Part shown: positions 1 through 7,513 of the stretch, one piece after another
How the letters are laid out: each line of letters starts with the position of its first letter
Position numbering within the stretch: the stretch's first letter is position 1
Origin: Rathayibacter_A sp036510655
GTDB taxonomy: Bacteria; Actinomycetota; Actinomycetes; Actinomycetales; Microbacteriaceae
Length of the DNA stretch: 49,342 bases
Direction of reading: 5' to 3'
NCBI GenBank assembly: GCA_036510655.1
Contig: DATCDQ010000073.1
Coordinates: 1 to 49,342 of the forward strand
Notes under the pieces: model-generated
What the model saw: only the letters and a program-made list of their open reading frames with translations
Databases searched by the model: none
What the model was told of the DNA's origin: nothing
Translations under genes and position numbers: made by a program

Positions 1-1032
1 GAACAGCGCGATCATGCCGATCACACCGATGATGACCAGGCTGAAGACGGGCGAGCGGAACCGCTTGCTGATCTCACCGAAGACCTTGCGCGGCAGCACG
101 CCGTCGCGGCCCATCGCGAACAGCAACCGAGAAGCGGATGCTTGTGCAGCCAGTCCCGAGGTGAACTGTGCGATCACGAGACCGGCGATAAAGATCGCGC
201 CGAAGACGTTGCCGCCGATGTGCATTGCGATGTTGAAGGCTGCAGAATCCGCGTTGGCGAATTGGCCTCCAGGGTGCACGAGCTGTGTGACGTAGGAGAC
301 GACCACAAAGATCACTCCGCCGATCAGGGCGATCAGCATGATCGCGCGCGGAACGGTTTTGCGCGGTTCGATCGTCTCTTCGGTGAACGTGGTCACGGCG
401 TCGAAGCCGAGGAATGAGTATGCGGCGATCGCAGCACCGGCGGTGATGCCGGAGAACGACGATGTCGCGTTGGTGAACGGTCCGGCGCTGACGAGTCCAC
501 CCGCGCCCTTCTCGGCCACGACCGACCCGATGGACAGCGCGACGAAGATGACGATGACCAGCACCTGGAAGGCCATCAGGATGTAGTTGGCACGGTCCGC
601 CACCTTGATGCCCAGGATGTTGAGCGCGGTCGTGACCAGGATGAAGCCGACGATCCACAGCCATCCGGGAATCCCGGGGAACTGCGCTTCAAGATAGGCC
701 GCACCGATCAGCCAGATCACCATCGGCGGGAACAGGTAGTCGAGCAGGACCGCCCAGCCGACGAGGAAGCCGATCCGTGGATCGATCGTGCGCCGCACGT
801 AGGTGTACGCGGAGCCGGCCGTGGGATAGGCGGCGGCCATGCGGCCATAACTCGATGCGGTGAACAGCATGGCCACCATGGCCACAAGGTAGGCGGATGA
901 GCTCGCGCCGCCGGTGGTCTGGGCGACGACGCCGAAGATACCGAGAACGATGAGCGGTGTCATGTAGGCGAGCCCGAAGAGCACAAGGGATCGCAGCCCG
1001 AGGGCGCGTTTGAGGGTGGGTGCAGCGGTCAT
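1..1032 (-). CDS. APC-family amino acid permease (C-terminus outside window)
   Basis: Reading leftward from ATG 1032-1030, an open frame of 344 codons runs off the window start. The protein begins MTAAPTLKRALGLRSLVLFG and is a chain of hydrophobic segments with the APC-family signatures YMTPLIVLGIFG near the start, FLGFDAVTTFTEET in the middle and SRLLFAMGRDGVLP near the visible end. It should be an inner-membrane importer of an amino acid, amine or related organic ion. It starts 11 bases beyond the stop of the nitrilase-family gene, so the two are probably one transcript fired from the 2.05-2.15 kb region; substrate is inferred only from this pairing. The family call is firm, the substrate unknown. 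No frame damage is visible in the part present. Confidence 0.9.
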   Translation of the reverse strand, partial: MTAAPTLKRALGLRSLVLFGLAYMTPLIVLGIFGVVAQTTGGASSSAYLVAMVAMLFTASSYGRMAAAYPTAGSAYTYVRRTIDPRIGFLVGWAVLLDYLFPPMVIWLIGAAYLEAQFPGIPGWLWIVGFILVTTALNILGIKVADRANYILMAFQVLVIVIFVALSIGSVVAEKGAGGLVSAGPFTNATSSFSGITAGAAIAAYSFLGFDAVTTFTEETIEPRKTVPRAIMLIALIGGVIFVVVSYVTQLVHPGGQFANADSAAFNIAMHIGGNVFGAIFIAGLVIAQFTSGLAAQASASRLLFAMGRDGVLPRKVFGEISKRFRSPVFSLVIIGVIGMIALF

Positions 1033-1043
1033 GAGACGAAGTC

Positions 1044-2021
1044 CTATTCAGGGATGGGAGCGGGTGAAGCGGGGGTGGGTGAAGCGGGGGTGGGTGCGGT
1101 GGAGCCGGGTGAAGCGGGTTGGGTGACGCTGTTCGCCGTGCGCGGGTGCCAGCGCGCCGGCTCGATGCGGCCGCCGTAGAGCGGCAGTTCGAGCGGTGCG
1201 TCGGTGGGGAGGAATTGCGACCACATCCGGTTGTAGCCGGCGGTGCCGTGCTCGCGGACGCGAGTGACGGCATCCAGGTCGATGGTGTCGACGAGGATGG
1301 TGGGCTGGGCATCGCCGGAGGACTTCAGCACGCGGCCCTCCGGGTCGACGATCAGGCTGCGGCCTTCTCCGATGGGGCCGGCGCAGTTGACGCTGACGGT
1401 GAAGGTCTGGTTGACGATGGAGTTGGCCTGCGCGAGAACGACCTCTTGGGTGCGATCCGGCGTGGTGGTCTTGACGATGTTGATGACGGCCTCAGCGCCC
1501 ATCCAGGCAAGGTGCCGCGTGACTTCGGGGAACCAGGCGTCGTAGCAGATGGACAACCCGAACCGGCCGATCTCCGGCATGTCGAAGACCACGAAGGTGT
1601 CGCCGACGTCATAGGGCTCGTAGGGACGCCACGGGAAGATCTTGCGATAGTGCGCCACGAGCTCACCATCCGGGGAGAAAACGAGGGCGGTGTTGAACAG
1701 TGCGGTGTTGCCCAGCGCATCGGCCGGGCCGCGCTCGCAGATGCTGCCCGGAATCAGCCAGACACCCGCGTCACGGGCGATCACGCCGAGCCTGTCGATC
1801 AGTTCGCTGTCCAGCGAAACGGCGGATGCGCGCAGCAGCGCGTTCCGCTCTTCCTGCGGTTCGCCCTCCGAACCGAACAGGTGCAGCTCGGGGAAGACGA
1901 CGCACTGCACGCCGTGCACATCCGAAACGATCGAGCGCACGCTGAGCGCGAACTCGTCGAGGGACGCGCCGATGGGCAGCGGCGCGGCCTGTACTGCGGC
2001 GATGTGCAACGTGCGTGACAT
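1044..2021 (-). CDS. Carbon-nitrogen hydrolase (nitrilase superfamily)
   Basis: 325 residues. The nitrilase-superfamily triad is visible: Glu45 in VVFPELHLFG, Lys127 in HYRKIFPW and Cys159 in SICYDAWFPE. Family members hydrolyse nitriles, amides or carbamoyl compounds in the cytoplasm. The catalytic fold ends near residue 295; the rest is a low-complexity Pro/Ala/Ser tail (TPASPTPASPAPIPE) encoded by a 15-nt tandem repeat at 1063-1122, unlikely to be catalytic. It lies immediately upstream of the APC permease and divergent from a GntR regulator, which suggests import and hydrolysis of one nitrogenous substrate. Given the homoprotocatechuate genes downstream, an arylacetamide or arylacetonitrile is possible, but that is inference. 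Start at ATG 2021-2019, with GAAGGAGCATCG just upstream as ribosome binding site. Confidence 0.9.
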   Translation of the reverse strand: MSRTLHIAAVQAAPLPIGASLDEFALSVRSIVSDVHGVQCVVFPELHLFGSEGEPQEERNALLRASAVSLDSELIDRLGVIARDAGVWLIPGSICERGPADALGNTALFNTALVFSPDGELVAHYRKIFPWRPYEPYDVGDTFVVFDMPEIGRFGLSICYDAWFPEVTRHLAWMGAEAVINIVKTTTPDRTQEVVLAQANSIVNQTFTVSVNCAGPIGEGRSLIVDPEGRVLKSSGDAQPTILVDTIDLDAVTRVREHGTAGYNRMWSQFLPTDAPLELPLYGGRIEPARWHPRTANSVTQPASPGSTAPTPASPTPASPAPIPE

Positions 2022-2042
2022 CGATGCTCCTTCTGACGACCG

Positions 2043-2098
2043 TGTCTGATTCAGTTCAATGTCTGATTCAGCTAAAATAGATCATAATGATCGCTTTT
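2043..2098. promoter_or_regulatory. Divergent control region: direct repeats plus palindrome
   Basis: Between the leftward nitrilase/permease unit and the rightward GntR gene there are two exact copies of TGTCTGATTCAG (2043-2054 and 2060-2071, 17 bp apart) followed by the palindrome GATCAT-A-ATGATC (2080-2092). The palindrome sits in an A/T-rich patch flanked by AAAA and TTTT. Placement between divergent genes and symmetry suggest a GntR operator overlapping the promoter(s). Binding is inferred. Confidence 0.55.
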
Positions 2099-2156
2099 GT
2101 CTAGAGCCGACGCCATATTGTTGAAGAAATAGTTCTCACCCGCAGTTGGAGGTTGA

Positions 2157-2906
2157 ATGAGCGAGCACGCCGCGGTTCCCGCACTGGTCGATCCAGCTGT
2201 CTCCGGCATCACCCGGCTGAGCGCCACGGACACCGTGCGTGCGCGGATCGCACTGGCGATCGAGTTGGGCCTCCTGGCGCACCGCGAGCAACTCCCGTCG
2301 GATGCCGAGGTCGCCGCCGCGCTCGACGTGAGCGAGATCACCGCCCGACGCGCACTGAAGAGCCTCGCCGACGACGGCGTGCTCGAGCGCCGGCGCGGCC
2401 GCACGGGAGGAACCTTCGTCGCCGCGCGAGCGGATGCATCCGCCGTCGATGCGATGACAACCTATCGAGCGGATGCCGCGGAGGTGCACCGCCTGATCGA
2501 CCGGCGTGCACTATTCGAGTGTGCGCTCGTGCAACGGGCCGCGCTGACCGCGACGGATGCAACCCTTGACGAACTCGACGAACATGTGCGCGCGGGCGCG
2601 CGGGCGCAGAGCTGGGCGGACTACCACGCGGCTGATGAGAAGTTCCATCGAGGAGTCGCGGCGGCGAGCGGGCTCGCGTGGGCGCTGCCCGAGTACGACG
2701 AGGTGCTATCCAAGCTGTACCGGTACTTCATTCCATACCCGGTCGACTATCTGCACGGTGCGAACGAAGAGCACGCCGCACTGGTCGCGGCGCTGCGAAA
2801 GCGGGACGCGGCATCGGCCGTTGCCATCATCGAGCATCACGTGCGCGTGTTGCACGAGACGATGTTCGTCGGCCTGCGTGACTCTGTCGGGACCAGCGAT
2901 GCGTGA
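2157..2906 (+). CDS. GntR-family transcriptional regulator, FadR/FCD type
   Basis: 249 residues. The N-terminal winged helix-turn-helix covers about residues 20-90 (LPSDAEVAAALDVSEITARRA, then the wing LERRRGRTGGTFVAAR). The C-terminal helical FCD ligand-binding domain, about 105-240, keeps metal-type histidines (ADEKFHRGVAAAS, HAALVAALRKRD, IIEHHVRVLHE). ATG 2157 follows GGAGG at 2148-2152. It is divergent from the nitrilase/permease pair and is the natural candidate to control it through the palindrome at 2080-2092, with a small carboxylate or related metabolite as effector (typical for FCD proteins; not shown here). It ends 89 bp before the IclR start. Confidence 0.9.
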   Translation: MSEHAAVPALVDPAVSGITRLSATDTVRARIALAIELGLLAHREQLPSDAEVAAALDVSEITARRALKSLADDGVLERRRGRTGGTFVAARADASAVDAMTTYRADAAEVHRLIDRRALFECALVQRAALTATDATLDELDEHVRAGARAQSWADYHAADEKFHRGVAAASGLAWALPEYDEVLSKLYRYFIPYPVDYLHGANEEHAALVAALRKRDAASAVAIIEHHVRVLHETMFVGLRDSVGTSDA

Positions 2907-2967
2907 TCTATAATCGAACATCGCGTTCCGAATCGGAACTATCGATGTTGCGCCCGCGAAGCGCAAC
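2907..2967. promoter_or_regulatory. Nested inverted repeats upstream of the IclR gene
   Basis: This A/T-richer stretch holds GTTCCGA-A-TCGGAAC (2925-2939, perfect 7-bp arms), an outer pair AACATCG (2917-2923) / CGATGTT (2943-2949), and a third pair GTTGCG (2947-2952) / CGCAAC (2962-2967). TCTATAATCGAA at 2907-2918 resembles two repeats at 11089-11120 upstream of the FAD monooxygenase. Palindromes of this size are typical IclR-family operators, so autoregulation is likely. The assignment is inferred from position and symmetry. Confidence 0.55.
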
Positions 2968-2995
2968 ACTCTCTTCATCCGAAAGGATCAGTCGG

Positions 2996-3736
2996 ATGCC
3001 ACAGAACGACGCAGCGACCAGGTTGCCAGCCACAGCCCCGGCCGCGGCTCCGCATTCGCAGACGCTGTCCCGCGGCATCCGGATGCTCGAGACACTTGCT
3101 GAGCACGGCGAACCCCAGTCGATCGCCGACCTCGCTCTCGCGCTCGGTGTGCACCGGTCGATCGCCTACCGCATTCTGCGCACTCTCGAAGATCATCGAC
3201 TGGTCATTCGAGATTCGGCCGGACTCGTGCAATTGGGCCCACGGATGGCTGCGCTCGCGCGCGGCGTCTTCCACGATCTGCAGTCCGCTGCACTCCCCGA
3301 GCTGACGGCCGTCGCGAACGAACTGGCGATGACCGCGTTCCTGGTCGTGCTGGACCAGGACGAATGCGTGACGCTCGTGAGCGTGGAGCCGAGACACGCG
3401 GTGGCGACGGTTGCGCAGCATCCGGGCACGCGGCATCCGCTGTCGGCTGGCGCACCGGGCATCGCGATCCAATCGCGGTTGTCGGCGCAGCAGTGGGCCG
3501 CGCTCGGCCCGGACAAACCGATGCGCGATGAGGCGCTCGACGCCCGGCAGTACGGATATGCACTGAGCCACGACGAGGTCATCCCAGGGCTGCGCTCGGT
3601 CGCGGCCCCGCTGACCATTACCGGGCAGGCGCCTGCGGCCGTCGCGATCGTCTACGTCGCCAGTGATCGCAACGCCGACGAGTTGGGTGCGCGGCTCAAA
3701 CAGGCGGCAGACGCGATCGCGGAGTCGATGCGCTGA
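2996..3736 (+). CDS. IclR-family transcriptional regulator
   Basis: 246 residues. The winged helix-turn-helix (about 20-85) contains QTLSRGIRMLETLAEHGEPQ and HRSIAYRILRTLEDHRLV. The C-terminal IclR effector domain (about 95-240) shows VSVEPRHAVATVAQHPGTRH and LSAGAPGIAI, as expected for a small aromatic or organic-acid sensor. ATG 2996 is preferred over earlier in-frame starts because GAAAGGAT lies at 2981-2988; the longer frame would translate through the palindromes at 2917-2967. Many IclR proteins control aromatic catabolism, and a motif from its own upstream region recurs at the monooxygenase promoter (11089-11120), so that gene is a plausible target. Effector unknown. Confidence 0.9.
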   Translation: MPQNDAATRLPATAPAAAPHSQTLSRGIRMLETLAEHGEPQSIADLALALGVHRSIAYRILRTLEDHRLVIRDSAGLVQLGPRMAALARGVFHDLQSAALPELTAVANELAMTAFLVVLDQDECVTLVSVEPRHAVATVAQHPGTRHPLSAGAPGIAIQSRLSAQQWAALGPDKPMRDEALDARQYGYALSHDEVIPGLRSVAAPLTITGQAPAAVAIVYVASDRNADELGARLKQAADAIAESMR

Positions 3737-3748
3737 GGATGCGCACCA

Positions 3749-3887
3749 TCACCGCTTTCTGTCCTGCAGTTGAACGATTCGCACCTCCGCATCGCACTCT
3801 TCGTCATCGAGCCTTCCCGACCACGTCTTGATCACGAGAATGAGAAAGCCGCTCGAGTTCCTCCTCATTGGGTACGTCTAATTGCAT
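3749..3887 (-). pseudogene. Collapsed PIN toxin / Phd-type antitoxin module (fossil)
   Basis: Read leftward, ATG 3887-3885 opens a 27-residue frame, MQLDVPNEEELERLSHSRDQ and onward to GKAR, stopping at 3804. It fuses the first residues of a Phd-type antitoxin to its last 20, matching the end of the intact antitoxin at 13887-14162. The stop overlaps a second ATG (3807) that begins MTKSAM like the intact PIN toxin, and after a large deletion and frame change the DNA encodes DAEVRIVQLQDRKR, matching the toxin C-terminus DAEVRIIQLPDSTR. The region before the antitoxin start (AGGTGCTGAAATGCA on the minus strand) is also shared with the intact copy. Two internal deletions therefore collapsed a paralogous module. 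No functional toxin can be made; the 27-residue peptide might still be expressed. Confidence 0.8.
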
Positions 3888-4450
3888 TTCAGCACCTACT
3901 TTGTTTTCAAAAGGGCTAGCTGTAACAAACCAGTGCAATTTGTGTTTTTTCGACACCGCGGCCAATCGCGCCAACGCCCCCGGACTCGGTGCAGCTGAAC
4001 TGCCGGCCGGAGATGGAACTCAGTGACTTGTATCGACACCTCGTAGACGGAGATGGTGATTCGAAATGAGTGATTACGACGAGCTTGTCGGGCGGGCAGA
4101 GCGAGGAGAACTGCCTGAGATCGCCGACACGGTGCTGACTGGTGCCGCAGCGGCCGCGGCAGGGCGACCAGCGAGGAATAACGAAGTCTCGCGTGATTCG
4201 TGAAGCAGTTGAGGAATACCTCCGCGCGCACGCGTGAGAGTCAGACCCGGTCCGGAGTAAGGCATAGCGCAAACGGAACCCTGGGGCAGGTTAGGCGTGA
4301 GTTTTGTCAGCGAATCGTTGCCGTGCTGCTTGGCGGGATACCCCCCTCGATTCGTCCCTTTGCCGAACGCTTCACGGGACGGGCTGAAGTCGGATGACTC
4401 GCACCCAAGTTTGCGACCGATTGAATTCTCGTGATCCAGCGGCCTCCTGC
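3888..4450. other. Mostly non-coding remnant region
   Basis: 563 bases with only one short plausible frame (4066-4203). Base composition is less GC-biased at 3888-4070 than in neighbouring genes, which suits decayed or acquired DNA. I saw no transposase, tRNA or convincing inverted repeats here. Confidence 0.5.
4066..4203 (+). CDS. Small hypothetical protein, possibly the N-terminal remnant of a TA-associated gene
   Basis: 45 codons from ATG 4066 to TGA 4201-4203, beginning MSDYDELVGRAERGELPEIA and continuing with an Ala-rich stretch. The opening resembles, from memory, small actinobacterial proteins starting MS-YD-L---AERGEL that are usually longer (60-80 residues) and sit in TA-like contexts; the Ala-rich stretch is where such proteins continue, but the frame here ends early. 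No clear Shine-Dalgarno sequence is visible. Either a truncated relic or chance similarity. Function unknown. Confidence 0.3.
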   Translation: MSDYDELVGRAERGELPEIADTVLTGAAAAAAGRPARNNEVSRDS

Positions 4451-4714
4451 TCATCCATAGATGGTGCTGCGATGGTCAATATCGATCACCAAGACGACCA
4501 GGTGTGCGTCTTGAAGGTCACAGACAACTCGATAATCACCGACCCGATACCGCCACAGGCCCGACAGGCCTCCCGTGAGGGCTTTGCCCCGGCTCCGGGG
4601 GCTATCGAAGGTCGTGATTGCTCGAAGTGCGTCACGTATACGTCGGGCAGTCTGTGGGTCAGCTTTCCGAAGCCACTTCGCCGCGTCGGGCGATAGCTCG
4701 ACCTCCCAGCTCAC
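4451..4714 (-). CDS. RelE/ParE-family toxin
   Basis: 87 residues, normal for the family. It begins MSWEVELSPDAAKWLRKADP and carries GGLSGLWRYRVGDYRVVCDL, the core beta-sheet of the RelE fold with the conserved Arg/Tyr pattern; C-terminal VLVIDIDHRSTIYG matches the usual terminal strand with a basic/aromatic end. RelE proteins are ribosome-dependent mRNA interferases, while ParE relatives target gyrase; the sequence alone does not decide. Its start overlaps the antitoxin stop by 4 bases (ATGA, 4711-4714), the classical antitoxin-first order. It appears intact. Confidence 0.88.
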   Translation of the reverse strand: MSWEVELSPDAAKWLRKADPQTARRIRDALRAITTFDSPRSRGKALTGGLSGLWRYRVGDYRVVCDLQDAHLVVLVIDIDHRSTIYG

Positions 4715-4998
4715 TCGATCTCAGCCAAGATGCTGGCATCGACCGGGGCATCGTTCAGCCCCAGCTCGCGTTCGAGGACAGCAAGCGGTATGGCCTGCAC
4801 TCGACCCGAGCGAAGGTCCGCAGCACGGGCGATGATGCGCTGCTCCCATTCCAACGCTGACAGGTCGCGCTCCAACACTTCGCGCACCACATCGCCCTGG
4901 CTGCGCCGGGTCGCTTTGGCGAGCGCCTCGACACGCTCGCGCAAGTCTTCGGGAAGCCGCACTGAGATGGGTCGCCCAAGTGGTGCCGTAGTACTCAT
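4711..4998 (-). CDS. Ribbon-helix-helix antitoxin paired with RelE
   Basis: 95 residues from ATG 4998-4996. The N-terminal ribbon-helix-helix DNA-binding segment is GRPISVRLPEDLRERVEALA followed by KATRRSQGDVVREVLERDL; the C-terminal half (REL-x-LNDAPVDASILAEIE) would wrap the toxin. An upstream in-frame GTG (5004) exists, but I chose ATG 4998 because a -10-like TACAAT lies 6-7 bases upstream (5010-5005 on the minus strand) and no Shine-Dalgarno is present, which suggests leaderless translation. It should repress its own operon through the inverted repeat at 4998-5023 and neutralise the RelE-like toxin. Confidence 0.85.
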   Translation of the reverse strand: MSTTAPLGRPISVRLPEDLRERVEALAKATRRSQGDVVREVLERDLSALEWEQRIIARAADLRSGRVQAIPLAVLERELGLNDAPVDASILAEIE

Positions 4999-5032
4999 GT
5001 ACACATTGTATGCGATGTTTACAGGGACTCAA
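4998..5032 (-). promoter_or_regulatory. TA operon promoter with overlapping operator, leaderless start
   Basis: On the minus strand TTGAGT (5032-5027), a 16-bp spacer and TACAAT (5010-5005) lie so that transcription would begin at or next to the antitoxin ATG. TGTACACAT (4998-5006) and ATGTTTACA (5015-5023) form an inverted repeat with 8 of 9 positions paired, covering the -10 box. This is the expected arrangement for antitoxin autorepression. Confidence 0.6.
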
Positions 5033-5184
5033 TGATGCTCCTGTATTTCTTCGCTCGGTGGGCGGCGGCCGCTATGCGACTTCTCGGCTGCGGGCCAGCC
5101 CGAAGCCGTAAGCGATCGGTTCGCCTTTTCCTCACACCGAATGGACTACTCCAATACGCCCACCACGCTGCCCGGCGGAACCCG

Positions 5185-5780
5185 CTACGGTACGGGAGGC
5201 GCCAGTGTCAGCCAGGACTGATCGACCGTGTAGCCGACCTTGCTGTTCGTAGCCAAACTCGCGGGGTTGTCGGCCGAACCGCCAGTCCGGAAGTGCTCGA
5301 CACCATCCCCGAGCAGAGCAAGCACAGCGGCCGCCTTGACTGCAGCGCCCAGCCATGCCCTCGCCATCGCGTGGCGACGACCGTGAAATCAGTCTCAGCC
5401 TTCTCGCCGTCGCCATCGACGTCGACGAAGGTCCTTGCGAACACCACCCCGTTCGGGCTGATCACACCGAATCCTCGACGGTTCGGCCCCACCGTCGCTC
5501 GCTCCCGGTCCAGCGGCGCATGCGCCGTGGCATCACCTCCGGGATAGTCACCGGCGGTCCCGGCATCCAAAACTAGAATCGCCGACGAATCGGACGGTTT
5601 GAACTCTCGCATGCCACCAACGTCGCGAACACGTTCGAGCAGCCGCCCAAGCTGTTCACGATCAACATCCCTCGCATCCAGCCGCGCACCCCAGGAACGG
5701 GCGATGACCCGCCATCCTTTCCCCTGAAGTTCGCCGCTTCGAGGATCATCCTCCCGCAGGACGACGTTCTCTGTGATCAC
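5185..5780 (-). pseudogene. GNAT-family acetyltransferase-like gene, frameshifted
   Basis: The frame opening at ATG 5780 gives MITENVVLREDDPRSGELQG and proceeds through FVDVDGDGEKAETDFTVVAT and RWRGHGW, a typical GNAT beta4/acetyl-CoA-binding approach. At about 5352 the match jumps to another frame, which continues LGAAVKAAAVLALLGDGVEH and ends SWLTLAPPVP at 5185. One lost base in the CATGGCTGGG stretch explains the break: restoring it would give a continuous R/G-x-x-G/A acetyl-CoA-binding motif. In the primary frame the protein runs on with unrelated sequence to 5208. Either a recent pseudogene or a sequencing error. The 5033-5184 stretch between it and the TA promoter has no gene I recognise. 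Confidence 0.7.
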
Positions 5781-5999
5781 GACCCAATCCTCGCATCCAC
5801 GGGGCGGGCCCCTGTTACGGCCTGAGCTCCATCAACGCCCCGCAAGCCGAACGCTCACGTAAGCAATGTCGATGGACAACCTCGACAGAATCGAATGCTC
5901 TCGCCGTCACCCTTCGTTCCGGATGCTTGCGTCGAGTCGAAAGTTTGTGGTCCTGCGAGGGGAGTTTTTGGCCGTTGGTGTGTTCTTCGGTCAGTGTGG

Positions 6000-6359
6000 T
6001 TACCGCGGGAGCGCGAATCGTCCGATCGCCACAACCACCGCGAGGATGAGCAGCACTGCGTTCATCGTTACCGCTTTGCCTTCCTTCCGGCGTGCGTGGG
6101 TAACGACAGCGCCGATCATGATGATCGCGAGCCCGCTCGCTGCTATCGGGGTGAGGATGGGGGCCATGCCAGTGACGCCAGGCAGGATCAGACCGAGCGC
6201 ACCCAGTATTTCGGCTGCGGCGATCAGCCGGATCACGCCCGGGTGAAACTCGGGCAATCCGGCTTTCAACTTCTCGCTGCGCCGAATGACCTTCGTGATG
6301 CCACTCACGAGAAAGACAACGGTGAGCAGGATTTGAACTATCCAGAGAGTGACATTCAT
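6000..6359 (-). CDS. DoxX-like small membrane protein
   Basis: 119 residues with four predicted membrane spans (WIVQILLTVVFLVSGITKV, LIAAAEILGALGLILPGVTG, LTPIAASGLAIIMIGAVVTH, NAVLLILAVVVAIGRFAL). The G-x-x-K-V near the end of span 1 and AAEILGALGL in span 2 are DoxX/DoxD-family hallmarks. Such proteins are small integral membrane proteins linked to redox or detoxification functions; a precise reaction cannot be given. It is divergent from an HxlR regulator, a common pairing, and is probably its target through the palindrome at 6404-6416. Confidence 0.85.
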   Translation of the reverse strand: MNVTLWIVQILLTVVFLVSGITKVIRRSEKLKAGLPEFHPGVIRLIAAAEILGALGLILPGVTGMAPILTPIAASGLAIIMIGAVVTHARRKEGKAVTMNAVLLILAVVVAIGRFALPR

Positions 6360-6403
6360 TGCAGGGTTCCTTTACAGGCGCTGTTGGTTACCATTAGTAC
6401 GTT

Positions 6404-6416
6404 ACTCATCATGAGT
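6404..6416. promoter_or_regulatory. Palindrome between DoxX-like and HxlR genes
   Basis: ACTCAT-C-ATGAGT is a perfect 6-bp-arm palindrome centred at 6410 in the divergent promoter region, 45 bp upstream of the DoxX start. A neighbouring GTTAC also occurs twice (6387-6391 and 6401-6405). HxlR regulators bind short palindromic sites; the assignment is inferred. Confidence 0.5.
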
Positions 6417-6474
6417 TAGTTTCGAGACACTTACAAAAGGCACAATCGTGTGTGTGAGGGACAGAAAGGTCACC

Positions 6475-6948
6475 ATGGCGATTCATCCACCGGCACCGGA
6501 AGAGACGACCGCCGTCACGCGCAGTGACACTCAGATGTCCGACTACGAGAGCGCGTGCACGGCCGACGGCCGGGGTGAGGCGATCCGGGATGTGCTCGGT
6601 CACATCGGTGACAAATGGGCTCTTCTGATCGTCGGTGCGCTGTCCGTGGGAGTTCGGCTGCGATTCACCGAACTCCACAGGCACATCCCTGGCATCTCGC
6701 AGCGGATGCTGACGGTGACCCTGCGCCACCTCGAACGTGACGGGCTAGTCCGTCGCACCATGCACGCTGAAGTTCCACCCCGAGTCGAATACGAGCTGAC
6801 CGACATCGGCACAACACTCATTGAACCTGCGCGGGTGCTGGGGCGTTGGGCGACGGACAGCTATCTCAGCGTGCTCGACAGCCGTGAACGCTTAGATGCT
6901 GCCAACTCGGAAACGAAAGCAACACGCATGTCCGACCTGGTCCGCTAA
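6475..6948 (+). CDS. HxlR-family transcriptional regulator
   Basis: 157 residues. The winged helix-turn-helix is diagnostic: VLGHIGDKWALLIVGALS, then LRFTELHRHIPGISQRMLTV, TLRHLERDGLVRR and the wing PPRVEYELTDIGTTL. HxlR proteins are dimeric DNA-binding sensors of redox or electrophile stress. The family normally has a cysteine just before the helix-turn-helix, and Cys23 (YESACTADGR) fits that position. ATG 6475 is chosen because AGAAAGG sits 6-12 bases upstream; a GTG 27 bases earlier is a weaker option. Likely regulates itself and the divergent DoxX gene. The 6949-7235 gap that follows contains nothing I can assign. Confidence 0.87.
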   Translation: MAIHPPAPEETTAVTRSDTQMSDYESACTADGRGEAIRDVLGHIGDKWALLIVGALSVGVRLRFTELHRHIPGISQRMLTVTLRHLERDGLVRRTMHAEVPPRVEYELTDIGTTLIEPARVLGRWATDSYLSVLDSRERLDAANSETKATRMSDLVR

Positions 6949-7235
6949 CTTCGCTGAGAATCCGGACTATGTCACGGCTTGCAACAACCCGAGATCGCCT
7001 CCGACAGCAGCACGACGTAAACGCTTCCAGTGACCAGCTTCGCGAGACAACGGACAGTGTCCAGCGCTCCGGGGGATGCCCGCAAGCCGGACGACCAGCG
7101 GACACGCTTTGAGCCGACCGAGCGCTGCCCTTTGTGAAGTCCAGATCCTGCCCACAAGCGGGACAGCGGGTGCGCCGCTCAGAAGGGAGAGCGTCTCACT
7201 CATGCGGTACTCGGACCGGATGATCCTGCAGGTTG

Positions 7236-7508
7236 TCAGGCGTCTTGTTTGTGTCCGTATCGCTGCCGGGCTGCTTCGCCCGAAGTGCCGATCAGGGAGC
7301 CAATGGACGCCCACGTATAACCGTGTTCACGGGCGTGCTCGACTGCATCCTTGATCGTGCGCTCGGCGACGGACCTGGAAAGTACGGCTTCACGCAACTC
7401 GGCGAACACCTGAGGGTTTCGTTCGTCGGATGTTGACGGCTCATATTTTTCGAATCGCTTGGCGAGCTCATCAGCGTGGTCGAGTATGTCTTGGATTGTG
7501 CGTGGCAT
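7236..7508 (-). CDS. Small protein partnered with a toxin-like gene, putative antitoxin
   Basis: 90 residues from ATG 7508, beginning MPRTIQDILDHADELAKRFE. The C-terminal part, AVEHAREHGYTWASIGSLIG followed by TSGEAARQRYG, has the look of a short helix-turn-helix; W-x-x-I-G-x-x-L-G-x-S/T-x-x-A-A-x-x-R-Y is common in actinobacterial DNA-binding proteins. GAGG at 7517-7520 places the start at ATG 7508 rather than at 7514/7517. The toxin-like gene ends at 7514, just upstream of this start, so order is toxin first. Assignment as antitoxin rests on size, helix-turn-helix and pairing. Confidence 0.65.
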   Translation of the reverse strand: MPRTIQDILDHADELAKRFEKYEPSTSDERNPQVFAELREAVLSRSVAERTIKDAVEHAREHGYTWASIGSLIGTSGEAARQRYGHKQDA

Positions 7509-7513
7509 GATCA

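Noticed and set aside
6949..7235. Possible degraded recombinase or small gene between the HxlR gene and the TA-like pair
   Set aside because: Frames in both directions translate to compositionally odd peptides with no recognisable motif or start signal.
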